A DNA stretch of 64,000 bases, from NCBI GenBank assembly GCA_035539135.1, contig DATLJD010000013.1, positions 1-64,000 on the forward strand, written 5' to 3'. The first letter of the stretch is position 1. Each line of letters opens with the position of its first letter. The position numbers were made by a program, and so were the translations under genes. Below are positions 1 to 7,066 of this stretch, in pieces. The notes under the pieces are model-generated. The model was not told the origin of the DNA and ran no database searches. It saw only the letters and a program-made list of their open reading frames with translations. Origin of the DNA: JABFWF01 sp035539135. Lineage in GTDB: Bacteria; Pseudomonadota; Gammaproteobacteria; Xanthomonadales; Xanthomonadaceae.

Positions 1-762
1 GTTGCCGCCGTTCGCCACGGCCACGTCCACGCCCGAGGCGAAAATGCCGTCCGCGAGCCCGTAGGCCGAGTACGCCAGCACGTCGCCGTCGTTGGTGATG
101 CTGATGTCGCCGGTGGTCGAATAGCCGTAGACGCCGATCGCGTCGCCGCCGCCCAGCGCGATGGCGCTGATGACGCCGCCTGCCTCGTTGTCCACCGTGA
201 CTTCGCAGCCGCAGCCGTCGCTCTCGACCCGCACGGCCGTGACGTCGTAGGCGGCGTACCCGTAAGCCTGGACGTCACCGGTGTTGGTGAAGCTCGCATT
301 GCCGCCGGCGACGATGTCGACCGCCTGCACGCCGTCGACCCCGACGTAGGTCGTGACGCTGCCGTGGTTGGTGATGTGCGCGGCACCGCTGCTGTCGGCG
401 TGGATGCCGTCGGCACTGTCCGTGATGATGTCGGCGTAGCTGACGACCGTCGCCCGGCCCGGCCAGGACGCATCGACGCCCATGTCGCCGACGGCGGGCG
501 TCACGCTGGTCGGCACGCCGTCGCCGAGCACCAGGGTCAGGTCGGCATCCGGGAAGGTCACCGTGTCGGTGAAGCTGCCGGTGCACTCGATCGTGTTCGT
601 GCCCGCGCTTGCGCAGGTGCCGGCGAACGCCGCGCCGGTCCCGGCGAAGGCAAGGGTCGTTGCCGCGAGCGCCATGCGCACCGCACGGGTGACCGGGGTA
701 ACCTTGAGGACGCGCGTCTTTGCTGCCTGGGCCGGGACGGCCCGGTGCCTGGTGTCGATCAT
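1..762 (-). CDS. Secreted beta-helix/autotransporter-like repeat protein, N-terminal part (truncated by window edge)
   Basis: Reading the minus strand from an ATG at 762 gives 254 uninterrupted codons that run off the window at position 1, so the C-terminus is missing. The first ~48 residues form a long basic leader followed by a hydrophobic stretch ending in AFAG, typical of an extended Sec signal. After a Cys-containing segment (CASAG...IECTG) come repeated motifs of the type ITNHGSV, FTNTGDV and ITNDGDV, spaced roughly 35-60 residues apart and rich in Gly, Asp and Tyr. That is the look of a right-handed beta-helix passenger of a large surface or autotransporter protein; a translocator domain would lie outside the window. 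A purine-rich RBS (GGAACGG) sits about 8 nt upstream. Family assignment is inference; the reading frame itself is secure. Confidence 0.8.
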   Translation of the reverse strand, partial: MIDTRHRAVPAQAAKTRVLKVTPVTRAVRMALAATTLAFAGTGAAFAGTCASAGTNTIECTGSFTDTVTFPDADLTLVLGDGVPTSVTPAVGDMGVDASWPGRATVVSYADIITDSADGIHADSSGAAHITNHGSVTTYVGVDGVQAVDIVAGGNASFTNTGDVQAYGYAAYDVTAVRVESDGCGCEVTVDNEAGGVISAIALGGGDAIGVYGYSTTGDISITNDGDVLAYSAYGLADGIFASGVDVAVANGGN

Positions 763-856
763 TAACGTCTTCCGTTCCCTGCGGGTTGCGTTTCCCGAAT
801 CCGCCGCTGCGGATCCCCCTGATTCCCTGTGCGGGCGTGCGCCTCGTCACACTCGA

Positions 857-887
857 AGTATAAACAGAACATTAAGGGAAACCGCAA
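857..887 (-). promoter_or_regulatory. Candidate sigma70-like promoter for the secreted repeat protein
   Basis: On the minus strand a TTGCGG (-35, 882-887) and a TATACT (-10, 857-862) are separated by 19 bp. The -10 is good and the local A/T content is clearly higher than its surroundings, but the spacer is 2 bp longer than optimal. It lies about 90 nt upstream of the ATG at 762. Confidence 0.45.
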
Positions 888-1007
888 CCAGGTCACATTG
901 CGGCTCCCAGGTACTTGACCTGAATACGATTCCCCGTGCGGCGGCAGCGTGAAATGCGGCTGGGCGCCGCTGGCCGGGAGACCGGCGCGCGGGCGGCACC
1001 GGGAACC

Positions 1008-1042
1008 AAAAAAAACGCCGACCCGGCAAGCCGGATCGGCGT
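1008..1042 (-). terminator. Rho-independent terminator downstream of tRNA-Pro
   Basis: On the minus strand a GC-rich inverted repeat (1016-1042, arms of about 12 bp with one mismatch and a short TTG-type loop) is followed directly by eight T residues (A run at 1008-1015 on the plus strand). It lies 11 nt past the tRNA-Pro 3' end and probably ends the merR/tRNA-Pro transcript. Confidence 0.85.
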
Positions 1043-1052
1043 CTTCCTGGAT

Positions 1053-1129
1053 TGGTCGGGGTAGCCGGATTTGAACCGACGACCACTTGTCCCCCAGACA
1101 AGTGCGCTACCAGGCTGCGCTATACCCCG
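1053..1129 (-). tRNA. tRNA-Pro (anticodon GGG)
   Basis: A 77-nt cloverleaf on the minus strand with acceptor arms CGGGGTA / TACCCCG, an A discriminator and an encoded CCA (1053-1055). The anticodon stem CTTGT/ACAAG encloses the loop CTGGGGG, giving anticodon GGG for proline codon CCC. The T-arm GGTTCGAATCC is canonical. Confidence 0.97.
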
Positions 1130-1140
1130 ATGGGATGCGG

Positions 1141-1146
1141 ATTATA
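1141..1146 (-). promoter_or_regulatory. -10 box of the tRNA-Pro promoter
   Basis: A perfect TATAAT on the minus strand 12 nt upstream of the tRNA 5' end. No convincing -35 is visible (CCTCAA at the 17-bp position), so the tRNA may also be transcribed from the merR operon. Confidence 0.55.
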
Positions 1147-1177
1147 GCCGCAGCCGCGTGGCTTTGAGGCGGATCGC

Positions 1178-1534
1178 TCAGCGCCGCAGCAGCTGCAGCA
1201 CTTCCTCCAGTTCCATCCGCACCTGCTTCACGATCTGCGAGCTCAGCGTCGCCTCCTGCTTCGCGCCCTCGCCTTCCAGGCGCAGGCGGGCGCCGCCGAT
1301 GGTGTAGCCCTGTTCGTACAGAAGGGCGCGGATCTGGCGCACCATCATCACGTCGTGGCGCTGGTAGTACCGCCGGTTGCCGCGGCGCTTGACCGGCGTG
1401 AGCGAGGGAAACTCGGTCTCCCAGTAGCGCAGCACGTGCGGCTTGACGTCGCACAGCTCGCTGACCTCGCCGATGGTGAAGTAGCGCTTGGCCGGGATCG
1501 GCGGCAATTCCTTGTTGCTGCCCGGGTCAAGCAT
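1178..1534 (-). CDS. MerR-family transcriptional regulator
   Basis: A 118-residue protein with an N-terminal winged-helix MerR DNA-binding domain: FTIGEVSELC, then the hallmark HVLRYWE and NRRYY segments at about residues 20-60. It is followed by a short leucine-rich, probably coiled-coil C-terminus and has no metal- or ligand-binding domain. It belongs to the small MerR regulator class found directly after ihfA in many gammaproteobacteria. Its ATG overlaps the end of ihfA by 8 nt, so the two are translated from one message. The target is not known from sequence; the conserved linkage suggests a housekeeping role. Confidence 0.93.
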   Translation of the reverse strand: MLDPGSNKELPPIPAKRYFTIGEVSELCDVKPHVLRYWETEFPSLTPVKRRGNRRYYQRHDVMMVRQIRALLYEQGYTIGGARLRLEGEGAKQEATLSSQIVKQVRMELEEVLQLLRR

Positions 1535-1826
1535 GGCCGCCTCCGAAGGCTTCCACGCGCTCCTTGAGCTTCTGCCCCGGGCGGAAGGTCACCACCGTGC
1601 GCGCGGAGATCGGGATCTCCTCGCCGGTCTTCGGGTTGCGGCCGGGGCGCTCGTTCTTGCGGCGCAGGTCGAAGTTGCCGAAGCCCGACAGCTTCACCTG
1701 CCTGCCGGCCTCCAGCGCCTCGCGCAGCGCGTCGAAGAACGCGTCCACGAATTCCTTCGCCTCGCGCTTGTTCAAGCCGACCTCCTCGAACAGGCGTTCG
1801 GCCATTTCAGCCTTAGTCAAGGCCAT
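1527..1826 (-). CDS. ihfA: Integration host factor alpha subunit
   Basis: A 99-residue protein of the HU/IHF family, the same length as E. coli IHF-alpha. It bends DNA sequence-specifically as a heterodimer with IhfB. The start MALTKAEMAERLF and the DNA-contacting beta-arm with RPGRNPKTGEEIPI (residues ~60-75) and VTFRPGQKLK are all present. I chose the ATG at 1826 rather than the one six bases upstream because it matches the family N-terminus and gives a GGGGG ribosome site at a suitable distance. It follows pheT by about 20 nt, the standard pheST-ihfA arrangement. Confidence 0.97.
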   Translation of the reverse strand: MALTKAEMAERLFEEVGLNKREAKEFVDAFFDALREALEAGRQVKLSGFGNFDLRRKNERPGRNPKTGEEIPISARTVVTFRPGQKLKERVEAFGGGHA

Positions 1827-1848
1827 CCTCATCGTCCCCCTGAACGAA

Positions 1849-4236
1849 TCAACCGCGGATGACCGCGCCGTGTTCGCGCTCCAGGGCGGCCGTCACGGCG
1901 GCCACCACGGCGTCCACGTCGCGGTCGGTCAGGGTGCGCGATTCATCCTGCAGAATCAAGCCCATAGCCAGACTCTTGCATCCCGTTTCCACCCCCTTGC
2001 CGGCGTAGCGGTCGAACAGCACCAGGTCGCGCAGGATCGGGCCCGCGGCGGCCTTCACGCTGGCGGCGACGGCCGCCCATGGCAGCGCCTCCGGGACGAC
2101 GAACGCGAGATCGCGGCGGACGGACGGATAACGCGACAGCGCCCGCGCGCGCGGGACGGCGCGCGCCAGCAGCGGCTCGAGGTCGAGTTCGAAGGCGACC
2201 ACGTCCACCTCCAGGTCCAGCGCCTGCTGCAGGCGCGGGTGCAGCTGGCCGATCCAGCCCAGCGGCCGGCCGTCGCGGAAGACTTCCGCCGAGCGGCCCG
2301 GGTGCGCCCACGCGGCGGCGGCCGGGCGGTATTCCAGGGTCGCCCCGGACAGGGCGGCGAGGCTGTCGAGGTCGCCCTTCAGGTCATGGAAGTCGACCGG
2401 GCGCGCCGGCACGCCCCACTGCTCCGCTGCGGCCGGGCCGCAGGCCACCGCGGCCAGCCGCAACGTCTCCACGGGCGCACCCGGCTCCCGGTTTCCGGTT
2501 CCCGGCTCCCGAAACACGTTGCCCAGCTCGAACAGGCGCACCCGCGCCTGCTGGCGCGCGGCGTTGCGGCCGAGCGCGGCGACCAGCCCCGGCAGCAGCA
2601 AGGTGCGCATCACCGCCAGCTCGGCACTGAGCGGGTTGGCCAGCGCAACCGCACCCTCGTCGGCGCGCCAGCGCGCGAGCAGGTCAGCGTCGACGAAGGC
2701 GTAGTCGATCGCCTCGAGGAAATCGCGCGCGGCCAGCTGGCGGCGCATGTCGGCCTCGTCGACGCGGGTCTCGGACGGCGCGCGCAGCACGGTCGCGCCG
2801 CCCGGCAACCGCGCCGGGATCGTGTCGTAGCCATGGATGCGGGCGATCTCCTCGATCAGGTCCTCCTCCAGCGCGAGGTCGAAGCGGCGCGCGGGGGGTG
2901 TCACCTGCCAGCCGTCCGCGACGTCCTCCACCGCCAGCCCCAGCGCGCGCAGGATGCGTTCCACCTCGGCATCGGCGATGGCCAGGCCGAGCACCCGGGG
3001 GAGCCGCGCGCGGCGCAGCAGGATCGGCCCCGGCGCTGGCAGGTGCTCCGGCAGCACCGCCTCGACCACCGGACCCGGCGTGCCGCCGGCGAGGTCCAGC
3101 AGCAGGCGCGTGGCGTACTCGATCGCCTGCCGCGGCAGCTCGGGGTCCACGCCGCGCTCGAAGCGGTGGCCGGCGTCGGTGTGCAGGCCGAGCCGGCGGC
3201 CGCGGCCGATGATCGCGGCCGGCGCGAAGTGCGCGGCCTCGAGGAACACGTTGCGGGTGGCGGCGCCCACCTTGGTGTCCTCGCCGCCCATGATGCCGGC
3301 CAGGCCGACCACGCGGTCGGCGTCGGTGATGGCGAGGAAGCCGTCGTCCAGCGCCACCTCGCTGCCGTTGAGCAGCTTCAGCCGCTCGCCCGCGCGCGCC
3401 GCGCGCACGCCGAGCGGGCCGCGCAGCAGGTCGCGGTCGTAGGCATGCATTGGCTGGCCGAGTTCGAGCATCACGTACTGGGTGATGTCCACCAGCAGGC
3501 TGACCGGGCGGATGCCGCTGCGGCGCAGGCGCTCGGCCATCCACGCCGGCGTGCGCCGGCCGGCGTCCACGCCTTCGACGACGCGGCCGACGAAGCGCGG
3601 CGCGTCCGCGCCGGCGTGGAGCTCGACCGCCAGCGTCGCGTCGCCGGCAGCGGCCACCGGCACGATCTCGAACGGCGCCACCGCGCTGCCGCAGGCGGCG
3701 GCGACGTCGTAGGCGATGCCGCGCACGCCGAAGCAGTCGGCGCGATTGGGGGTGAGCTTGAGCTCGATCGCGGCGTCCGGCAGGCCGAGGTAGTCGGCCA
3801 GGGGCGCGCCGACCGGCGCGTCGTCCGCCAGCTCGAGCAGGCCCGACGCGTCGCTGTCGAGCCCGAGCTCTTTCGCCGAGCACAGCATGCCGCTGGACTC
3901 CACCCCGCGCAGCTTCGCCGCCTTGATCGCGATGTCGCCGGGCAGCGTCGCGCCGACCATCGCCAGCGGCGCGACCAGGCCCGGCCGCGCGTTCGGCGCG
4001 CCGCAGACGATCTGCAGCGGGGCGCCGGTGCCGGCGTCGACCTGGCAGACCTGCAGGCGGTCTGCCTCGGGATGCTTCGCGCAGCCGACGATGCGCGCGA
4101 CCACCACGCCGTCCGGCGCGGGAAGCGGCGTGACCTCCTCGACCTCGAGGCCGATCGCGGTCAGCGTCGCGACCAGGTCCTCGCGCGAGGCGTCGGTGGA
4201 CACGTGCTGGCGCAGCCAGTTCTCGCTGAATTTCAT
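1849..4236 (-). CDS. pheT: Phenylalanyl-tRNA synthetase beta subunit
   Basis: A 795-residue large subunit of the alpha2-beta2 PheRS that charges tRNA-Phe. Visible domains in order are the EMAP/OB-fold tRNA-binding domain (~40-150, with KHPEADRLQVCQVD), the B3/B4 editing domain (~210-390), B5 (~400-475), a catalytic-like core, and the C-terminal ferredoxin-fold anticodon-binding domain starting near SRYPSVRRDLAFV (~700). It follows pheS by 10 nt. An oddity is the segment around residues 574-586, rich in REPG/NREPG, which is encoded by a 7-bp tandem repeat (see findings) and sits in a loop that is variable in the family. Confidence 0.98.
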   Translation of the reverse strand: MKFSENWLRQHVSTDASREDLVATLTAIGLEVEEVTPLPAPDGVVVARIVGCAKHPEADRLQVCQVDAGTGAPLQIVCGAPNARPGLVAPLAMVGATLPGDIAIKAAKLRGVESSGMLCSAKELGLDSDASGLLELADDAPVGAPLADYLGLPDAAIELKLTPNRADCFGVRGIAYDVAAACGSAVAPFEIVPVAAAGDATLAVELHAGADAPRFVGRVVEGVDAGRRTPAWMAERLRRSGIRPVSLLVDITQYVMLELGQPMHAYDRDLLRGPLGVRAARAGERLKLLNGSEVALDDGFLAITDADRVVGLAGIMGGEDTKVGAATRNVFLEAAHFAPAAIIGRGRRLGLHTDAGHRFERGVDPELPRQAIEYATRLLLDLAGGTPGPVVEAVLPEHLPAPGPILLRRARLPRVLGLAIADAEVERILRALGLAVEDVADGWQVTPPARRFDLALEEDLIEEIARIHGYDTIPARLPGGATVLRAPSETRVDEADMRRQLAARDFLEAIDYAFVDADLLARWRADEGAVALANPLSAELAVMRTLLLPGLVAALGRNAARQQARVRLFELGNVFREPGTGNREPGAPVETLRLAAVACGPAAAEQWGVPARPVDFHDLKGDLDSLAALSGATLEYRPAAAAWAHPGRSAEVFRDGRPLGWIGQLHPRLQQALDLEVDVVAFELDLEPLLARAVPRARALSRYPSVRRDLAFVVPEALPWAAVAASVKAAAGPILRDLVLFDRYAGKGVETGCKSLAMGLILQDESRTLTDRDVDAVVAAVTAALEREHGAVIRG
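2481..2515. repeat. Heptanucleotide tandem repeat inside pheT
   Basis: Five consecutive 7-mers on the plus strand: CCGGCTC, CCGGTTT, CCGGTTC, CCGGCTC and the degenerate CCGAAAC. The first four fit CCGGYTY. The array lies wholly inside the pheT coding region and the reading frame is kept. Confidence 0.9.
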
Positions 4237-4246
4237 GCGGCGGCCC

Positions 4247-5257
4247 TCAGGCGAACTGGCGCAGGAAGCGCACGTCGTTGTCGAAGAAGCTGCGCAGGTC
4301 GTCGACCCCGTAGCGCAGCATCGCGAAGCGCTCGACGCCGAGGCCGAACGCGAAGCCGGTGTAGCGCTCCGGATCGATGCCGACGTTGCGCAGCACGTTC
4401 GGATGGACCATGCCGCAGCCCAGCACTTCCAGCCAGCGGGTGCTGCCGTCGGGCTGCTGCCAGGCGATGTCGACCTCGGCCGAAGGCTCGGTGAAGGGGA
4501 AATAGCTCGGGCGGAAGCGCATTTCGAAGTCGCGCTCGAAGAACGCGCGCACGAACTCCGCGAGCGTGCCCTTGAGGTCGGCGAAGCTGGCGTGCTCGTC
4601 CACCAGCAGGCCCTCGCACTGGTGGAACATCGGCGTGTGGGTCTGGTCGGAGTCGCTGCGGTAGACCTTGCCGAGCGCGATCATCCGCAGCGGCGGTTTG
4701 TTGCCCAGCATGTAGCGCACCTGCACCCCCGAGGTGTGCGTGCGCAGCAGGCGGGCGGCGCCATTGCCGTCCGGCGGGAAGTAGAAGGTGTCATGCATCG
4801 CCCGCGCCGGGTGGTGCGGCGGGAAGTTCAGCGCCTCGAAGTTGTGCCAGTCGTCCTCGATCTCCGGGCCGTCGGCGCGCACGTAGCCGAGCCGGCCGAA
4901 GATCTCCGCGATCCGCTCCATCGTGCGGCTGACCGGATGCAGGCCGCCGCGCGACGCGTCGCGGCCCGGCAGGGTGACGTCGATCGTCTCGGTGGCCAGG
5001 CGCGCGTCGAGCGCGGCTTCCTCGAGCACGGCCTTGCGCGCGGCCAGCGCCGCGCTGACGGCGTCGCGCGCGCGATTGATCGCCTCGCCGGCGGCCTTGC
5101 GCTCGCCGGCCGGCAGCGCGCCGAGCGCCTTCAGCTGGGCGGTGACGCTGCCCTGCTTGCCGAGCAGGGCGACGCGCAGCGCCTCGAGCGCGTCGGGCGT
5201 GGCCGCCGCCGCGATGTCGGCGAGGGCCTGCTGGGTCAACGACTCGATGTCGCTCAT
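4247..5257 (-). CDS. pheS: Phenylalanyl-tRNA synthetase alpha subunit
   Basis: A 336-residue catalytic subunit of PheRS. The N-terminal coiled-coil (~1-90) contacts tRNA; the class II core follows with motif 2 around LGKVYRSDSDQTHTPMFHQ and motif 3 around GFAFGLGVERFAML. The frame is open to 5290, but the ATG at 5257 gives the expected N-terminus MSDIESLTQQALADI. The GTATGAGCG context means an upstream out-of-frame ORF would end on this start codon. PheT follows 10 nt downstream. Confidence 0.97.
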   Translation of the reverse strand: MSDIESLTQQALADIAAAATPDALEALRVALLGKQGSVTAQLKALGALPAGERKAAGEAINRARDAVSAALAARKAVLEEAALDARLATETIDVTLPGRDASRGGLHPVSRTMERIAEIFGRLGYVRADGPEIEDDWHNFEALNFPPHHPARAMHDTFYFPPDGNGAARLLRTHTSGVQVRYMLGNKPPLRMIALGKVYRSDSDQTHTPMFHQCEGLLVDEHASFADLKGTLAEFVRAFFERDFEMRFRPSYFPFTEPSAEVDIAWQQPDGSTRWLEVLGCGMVHPNVLRNVGIDPERYTGFAFGLGVERFAMLRYGVDDLRSFFDNDVRFLRQFA

Positions 5258-5469
5258 ACGCGCGAATGCTCCATTGTGCCGTCGTCGCACGCCCCGGGCC
5301 TGATGCCCCGGCGCACCGCGCCTTCGCGGTCCGCCTGCGCGGGGACGACGAGCAGGGAAATCCGACCCCCGAAACGCAACATGGGGAAGAGCTCGCGCCC
5401 TTCCCCATGCGTATTACCGCGTTGTGCGCGCCGCGGTGCAGCATGCTGCACCTGCCGGCGAGCGACAAC
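5258..5469. other. rplT-pheS intergenic region with two palindromes
   Basis: This 212-bp gap holds a perfect 16-bp palindrome GTGCAGCATGCTGCAC (5436-5451) and a hairpin with a 9-bp perfect stem ATGGGGAAG/CTTCCCCAT and 10-nt loop (5381-5408). Neither is followed by a T tract. A Phe-rich leader peptide like E. coli pheM is not visible. The 3' part resembles widespread intergenic repeats that translate as VVPAQA. Confidence 0.6.
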
Positions 5470-5829
5470 TTACGCCGCGAGCGCGCCCTTCGCCTTCTCG
5501 GCCAGCGCGGCAAACCCCGCCGCGTCGTGCACGGCGATGTCCGCCAGCACCTTGCGGTCGAGGGTGATGCCGGCCTTCATCAGGCCGTTCATGAAGCGGC
5601 TGTAGCTCATGCCGTTGATGCGGGCCGCCGCGTTGATGCGGGCGATCCACAGGGTGCGGAACTGGCGCTTCTTCTGCTTGCGGCCGATGTAGGCGTACTG
5701 CAGCGCCTTGGTGACCGCCTGCTTGGCGACGCGGAAGACCTTGCGGCGGGCGTTGTAGTAGCCCTTCGCCTGCTTGAGGATCTTCTTGTGACGGCGGCGC
5801 GCCTGCACGCCACGCTTGACTCGTGCCAT
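5470..5829 (-). CDS. rplT: 50S ribosomal protein L20
   Basis: A 119-residue, strongly basic protein starting MARVKRGVQARRRHKKILKQ, the canonical L20 N-terminal extension that threads into 23S rRNA. The globular C-terminal domain contains WIARINAAARINGMSYSRFMNGL. L20 is needed for early 50S assembly and in E. coli represses its own operon. It lies 13 nt after rpmI and is surely co-transcribed with it. Confidence 0.98.
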   Translation of the reverse strand: MARVKRGVQARRRHKKILKQAKGYYNARRKVFRVAKQAVTKALQYAYIGRKQKKRQFRTLWIARINAAARINGMSYSRFMNGLMKAGITLDRKVLADIAVHDAAGFAALAEKAKGALAA

Positions 5830-5842
5830 GGTCTAGCCCTCC

Positions 5843-6040
5843 TCAGAGATACGGAAGCATGCGGTCCAGACGGCCCGCGTCCTCGGCACGAACGTGGTTC
5901 GTCTGCCGCAGGTTGCGCTTCCGCTTGGTCGCCTTCTTGGTGAGGATGTGGCTCTTGTTGGCGTGGCCGCACTTGTACTTGCCGGAAGCGGTCTTCCGGA
6001 AGCGCTTGGCCGCCGCCCGATTGGTCTTGATCTTGGGCAT
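5843..6040 (-). CDS. rpmI: 50S ribosomal protein L35
   Basis: A 65-residue basic protein with the L35 signature MPKIKTNRAAAKRF and KCGHANKSHILTKK. It is of normal family length. It heads the rpmI-rplT pair and has its own promoter about 160 bp upstream (6198-6226), separate from infC, which allows ribosomal protein feedback on a structured leader. Confidence 0.98.
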   Translation of the reverse strand: MPKIKTNRAAAKRFRKTASGKYKCGHANKSHILTKKATKRKRNLRQTNHVRAEDAGRLDRMLPYL

Positions 6041-6197
6041 TGGGGTGTCCTTGCGAAATCAGTCACTGGCCCGGGCGGTGGCTGCTGACGACGCCACGCT
6101 TTCCATCCTGCCCCTGCCGGTCGTAAGTCGCTGATCCGCAAGGGATCGTCGACGGGTCCTGGGTACAACATTCCCCGGATGGCCCGGGGAGCCGTGC

Positions 6198-6226
6198 ATT
6201 ATGCAGGGCGCGGCGCCGGCGCGCAA
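6198..6226 (-). promoter_or_regulatory. Sigma70-type promoter of rpmI-rplT
   Basis: On the minus strand TTGCGC (-35, 6221-6226) and CATAAT (-10, 6198-6203) are separated by exactly 17 bp. Transcription would start near 6190, leaving a leader of about 150 nt before rpmI that contains a CCCCGG...CCGGGG hairpin. Confidence 0.75.
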
Positions 6227-6302
6227 ATCTTTTCCTTGGAAATCAGCGGGTTCTGCCGACCCCTGTCCCGCGCTCCCCGTTGCGGCATTGGGCCCGCTCG
6301 CT

Positions 6303-6398
6303 GCGGGAGAGGTCGGGGGCGAGGCTTCCGGAAAGCGAAGGGCGCCTGACGGCGCCCTTCCCTCACCCCTGACCCTCTCCCGCACGCGGGAGAGGGGA
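6303..6398. repeat. Intergenic inverted repeat (GCGGGAGAGG family)
   Basis: Arms GCGGGAGAGGTCGGGGGCGAGG and its imperfect complement (6361-6383) enclose a GC hairpin, and a further copy of GCGGGAGAGGG follows at 6386-6398. Such GGGAGAGG elements are common between genes in Xanthomonadaceae (recalled knowledge, not checked here). It lies between infC and the rpmI promoter. Confidence 0.65.
6338..6359 (-). terminator. Candidate terminator/attenuator hairpin after infC
   Basis: A perfect 9-bp stem AAGGGCGCC/GGCGCCCTT with a 4-nt loop, followed on the minus strand by CGCTTTCC, a weak T-rich tail. It could trim or attenuate read-through from thrS-infC into rpmI-rplT. Confidence 0.5.
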
Positions 6399-6423
6399 AC
6401 GGGCGGCGATCGCGCGTGCGCGA

Positions 6424-6951
6424 TCAGGTCTTCTTCTTGGGCGCGATCATCATCACCATCTGCCGGCCCTCCAGGCGCGGCCGCGACTCGATCACGATGT
6501 CCTCGCCCAGGTCGGCCTCGATCCGGCTGGCCATCGCCCGGCCCAGCTCCTGGTGGCTCATCTCGCGGCCACGGAAGCGGATGTTGACCTTGATCTTGTC
6601 GCCCTCTTCCAGGAAGCGGCGCATGTTGCGCAGCTTGATCTGGTAGTCGCCCTCGTCGGTGACGGGGCGGAACTTCATTTCCTTGATCTCGACCTGCTTG
6701 GACTTCTTCTTGGCCTCGTTGGCCTTCTTCTGCATCTCGAACTTGAACTTGCCGAAGTCCATGATCTTGCAGACCGGCGGATCCGCGTTGGGCTGGATCT
6801 CGACGAGGTCGAGGCCCTCTTCCTCGGCCATGCGCAGCGCGTCGTCGCGCGACAGCACGCCGACCATTTCGCCGTCGCTGCCGATCACGCGCACGCGCGG
6901 CACGCGGATCTCGTTGTTCCTGCGGTTCTGCTTACTGTCGGGGGCGCTGAT
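6424..6951 (-). CDS. infC: Translation initiation factor IF-3 (rare ATC start codon)
   Basis: The ORF opening at GTG 6903 lacks the conserved N-terminus. Extending 16 codons upstream gives ISAPDSKQNRRNNEIRV preceded by a GGAG ribosome site, with ATC as the first codon at 6949-6951. The resulting 175-residue protein has the N-terminal domain (GVLSRDDALRMAEEEGLDLVEI), a lysine-rich linker and the C-terminal domain (EMKFRP...NIRFRGREM) of IF3. IF3 rejects non-AUG starts, so use of such a codon is the known basis of infC autoregulation. No in-frame ATG is available nearby. It follows thrS by 115 nt. Confidence 0.95.
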   Translation of the reverse strand: MSAPDSKQNRRNNEIRVPRVRVIGSDGEMVGVLSRDDALRMAEEEGLDLVEIQPNADPPVCKIMDFGKFKFEMQKKANEAKKKSKQVEIKEMKFRPVTDEGDYQIKLRNMRRFLEEGDKIKVNIRFRGREMSHQELGRAMASRIEADLGEDIVIESRPRLEGRQMVMMIAPKKKT

Positions 6952-7066
6952 GTTGCGATCTCCGTTGCATGGAAGAGTCCGGCCGGGGGCAGGCGGGCGG
7001 GGTCGCGAACGACCCGCAGGGATCCGCTGTCCCGTGGCCGGGCCGGGTCACGGCTGCGGCTGGTAA

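Noticed and set aside
1564..4494. A 976-codon plus-strand frame across ihfA and pheT
   Set aside because: Antisense to conserved genes; no domain and no ribosome site.
5254..5451. A 65-codon minus-strand ORF ending on the pheS start (ATGA)
   Set aside because: Considered as a pheST leader peptide, but it has few Phe codons, and its 3' half (VVPAQA) is typical of translated intergenic repeats.
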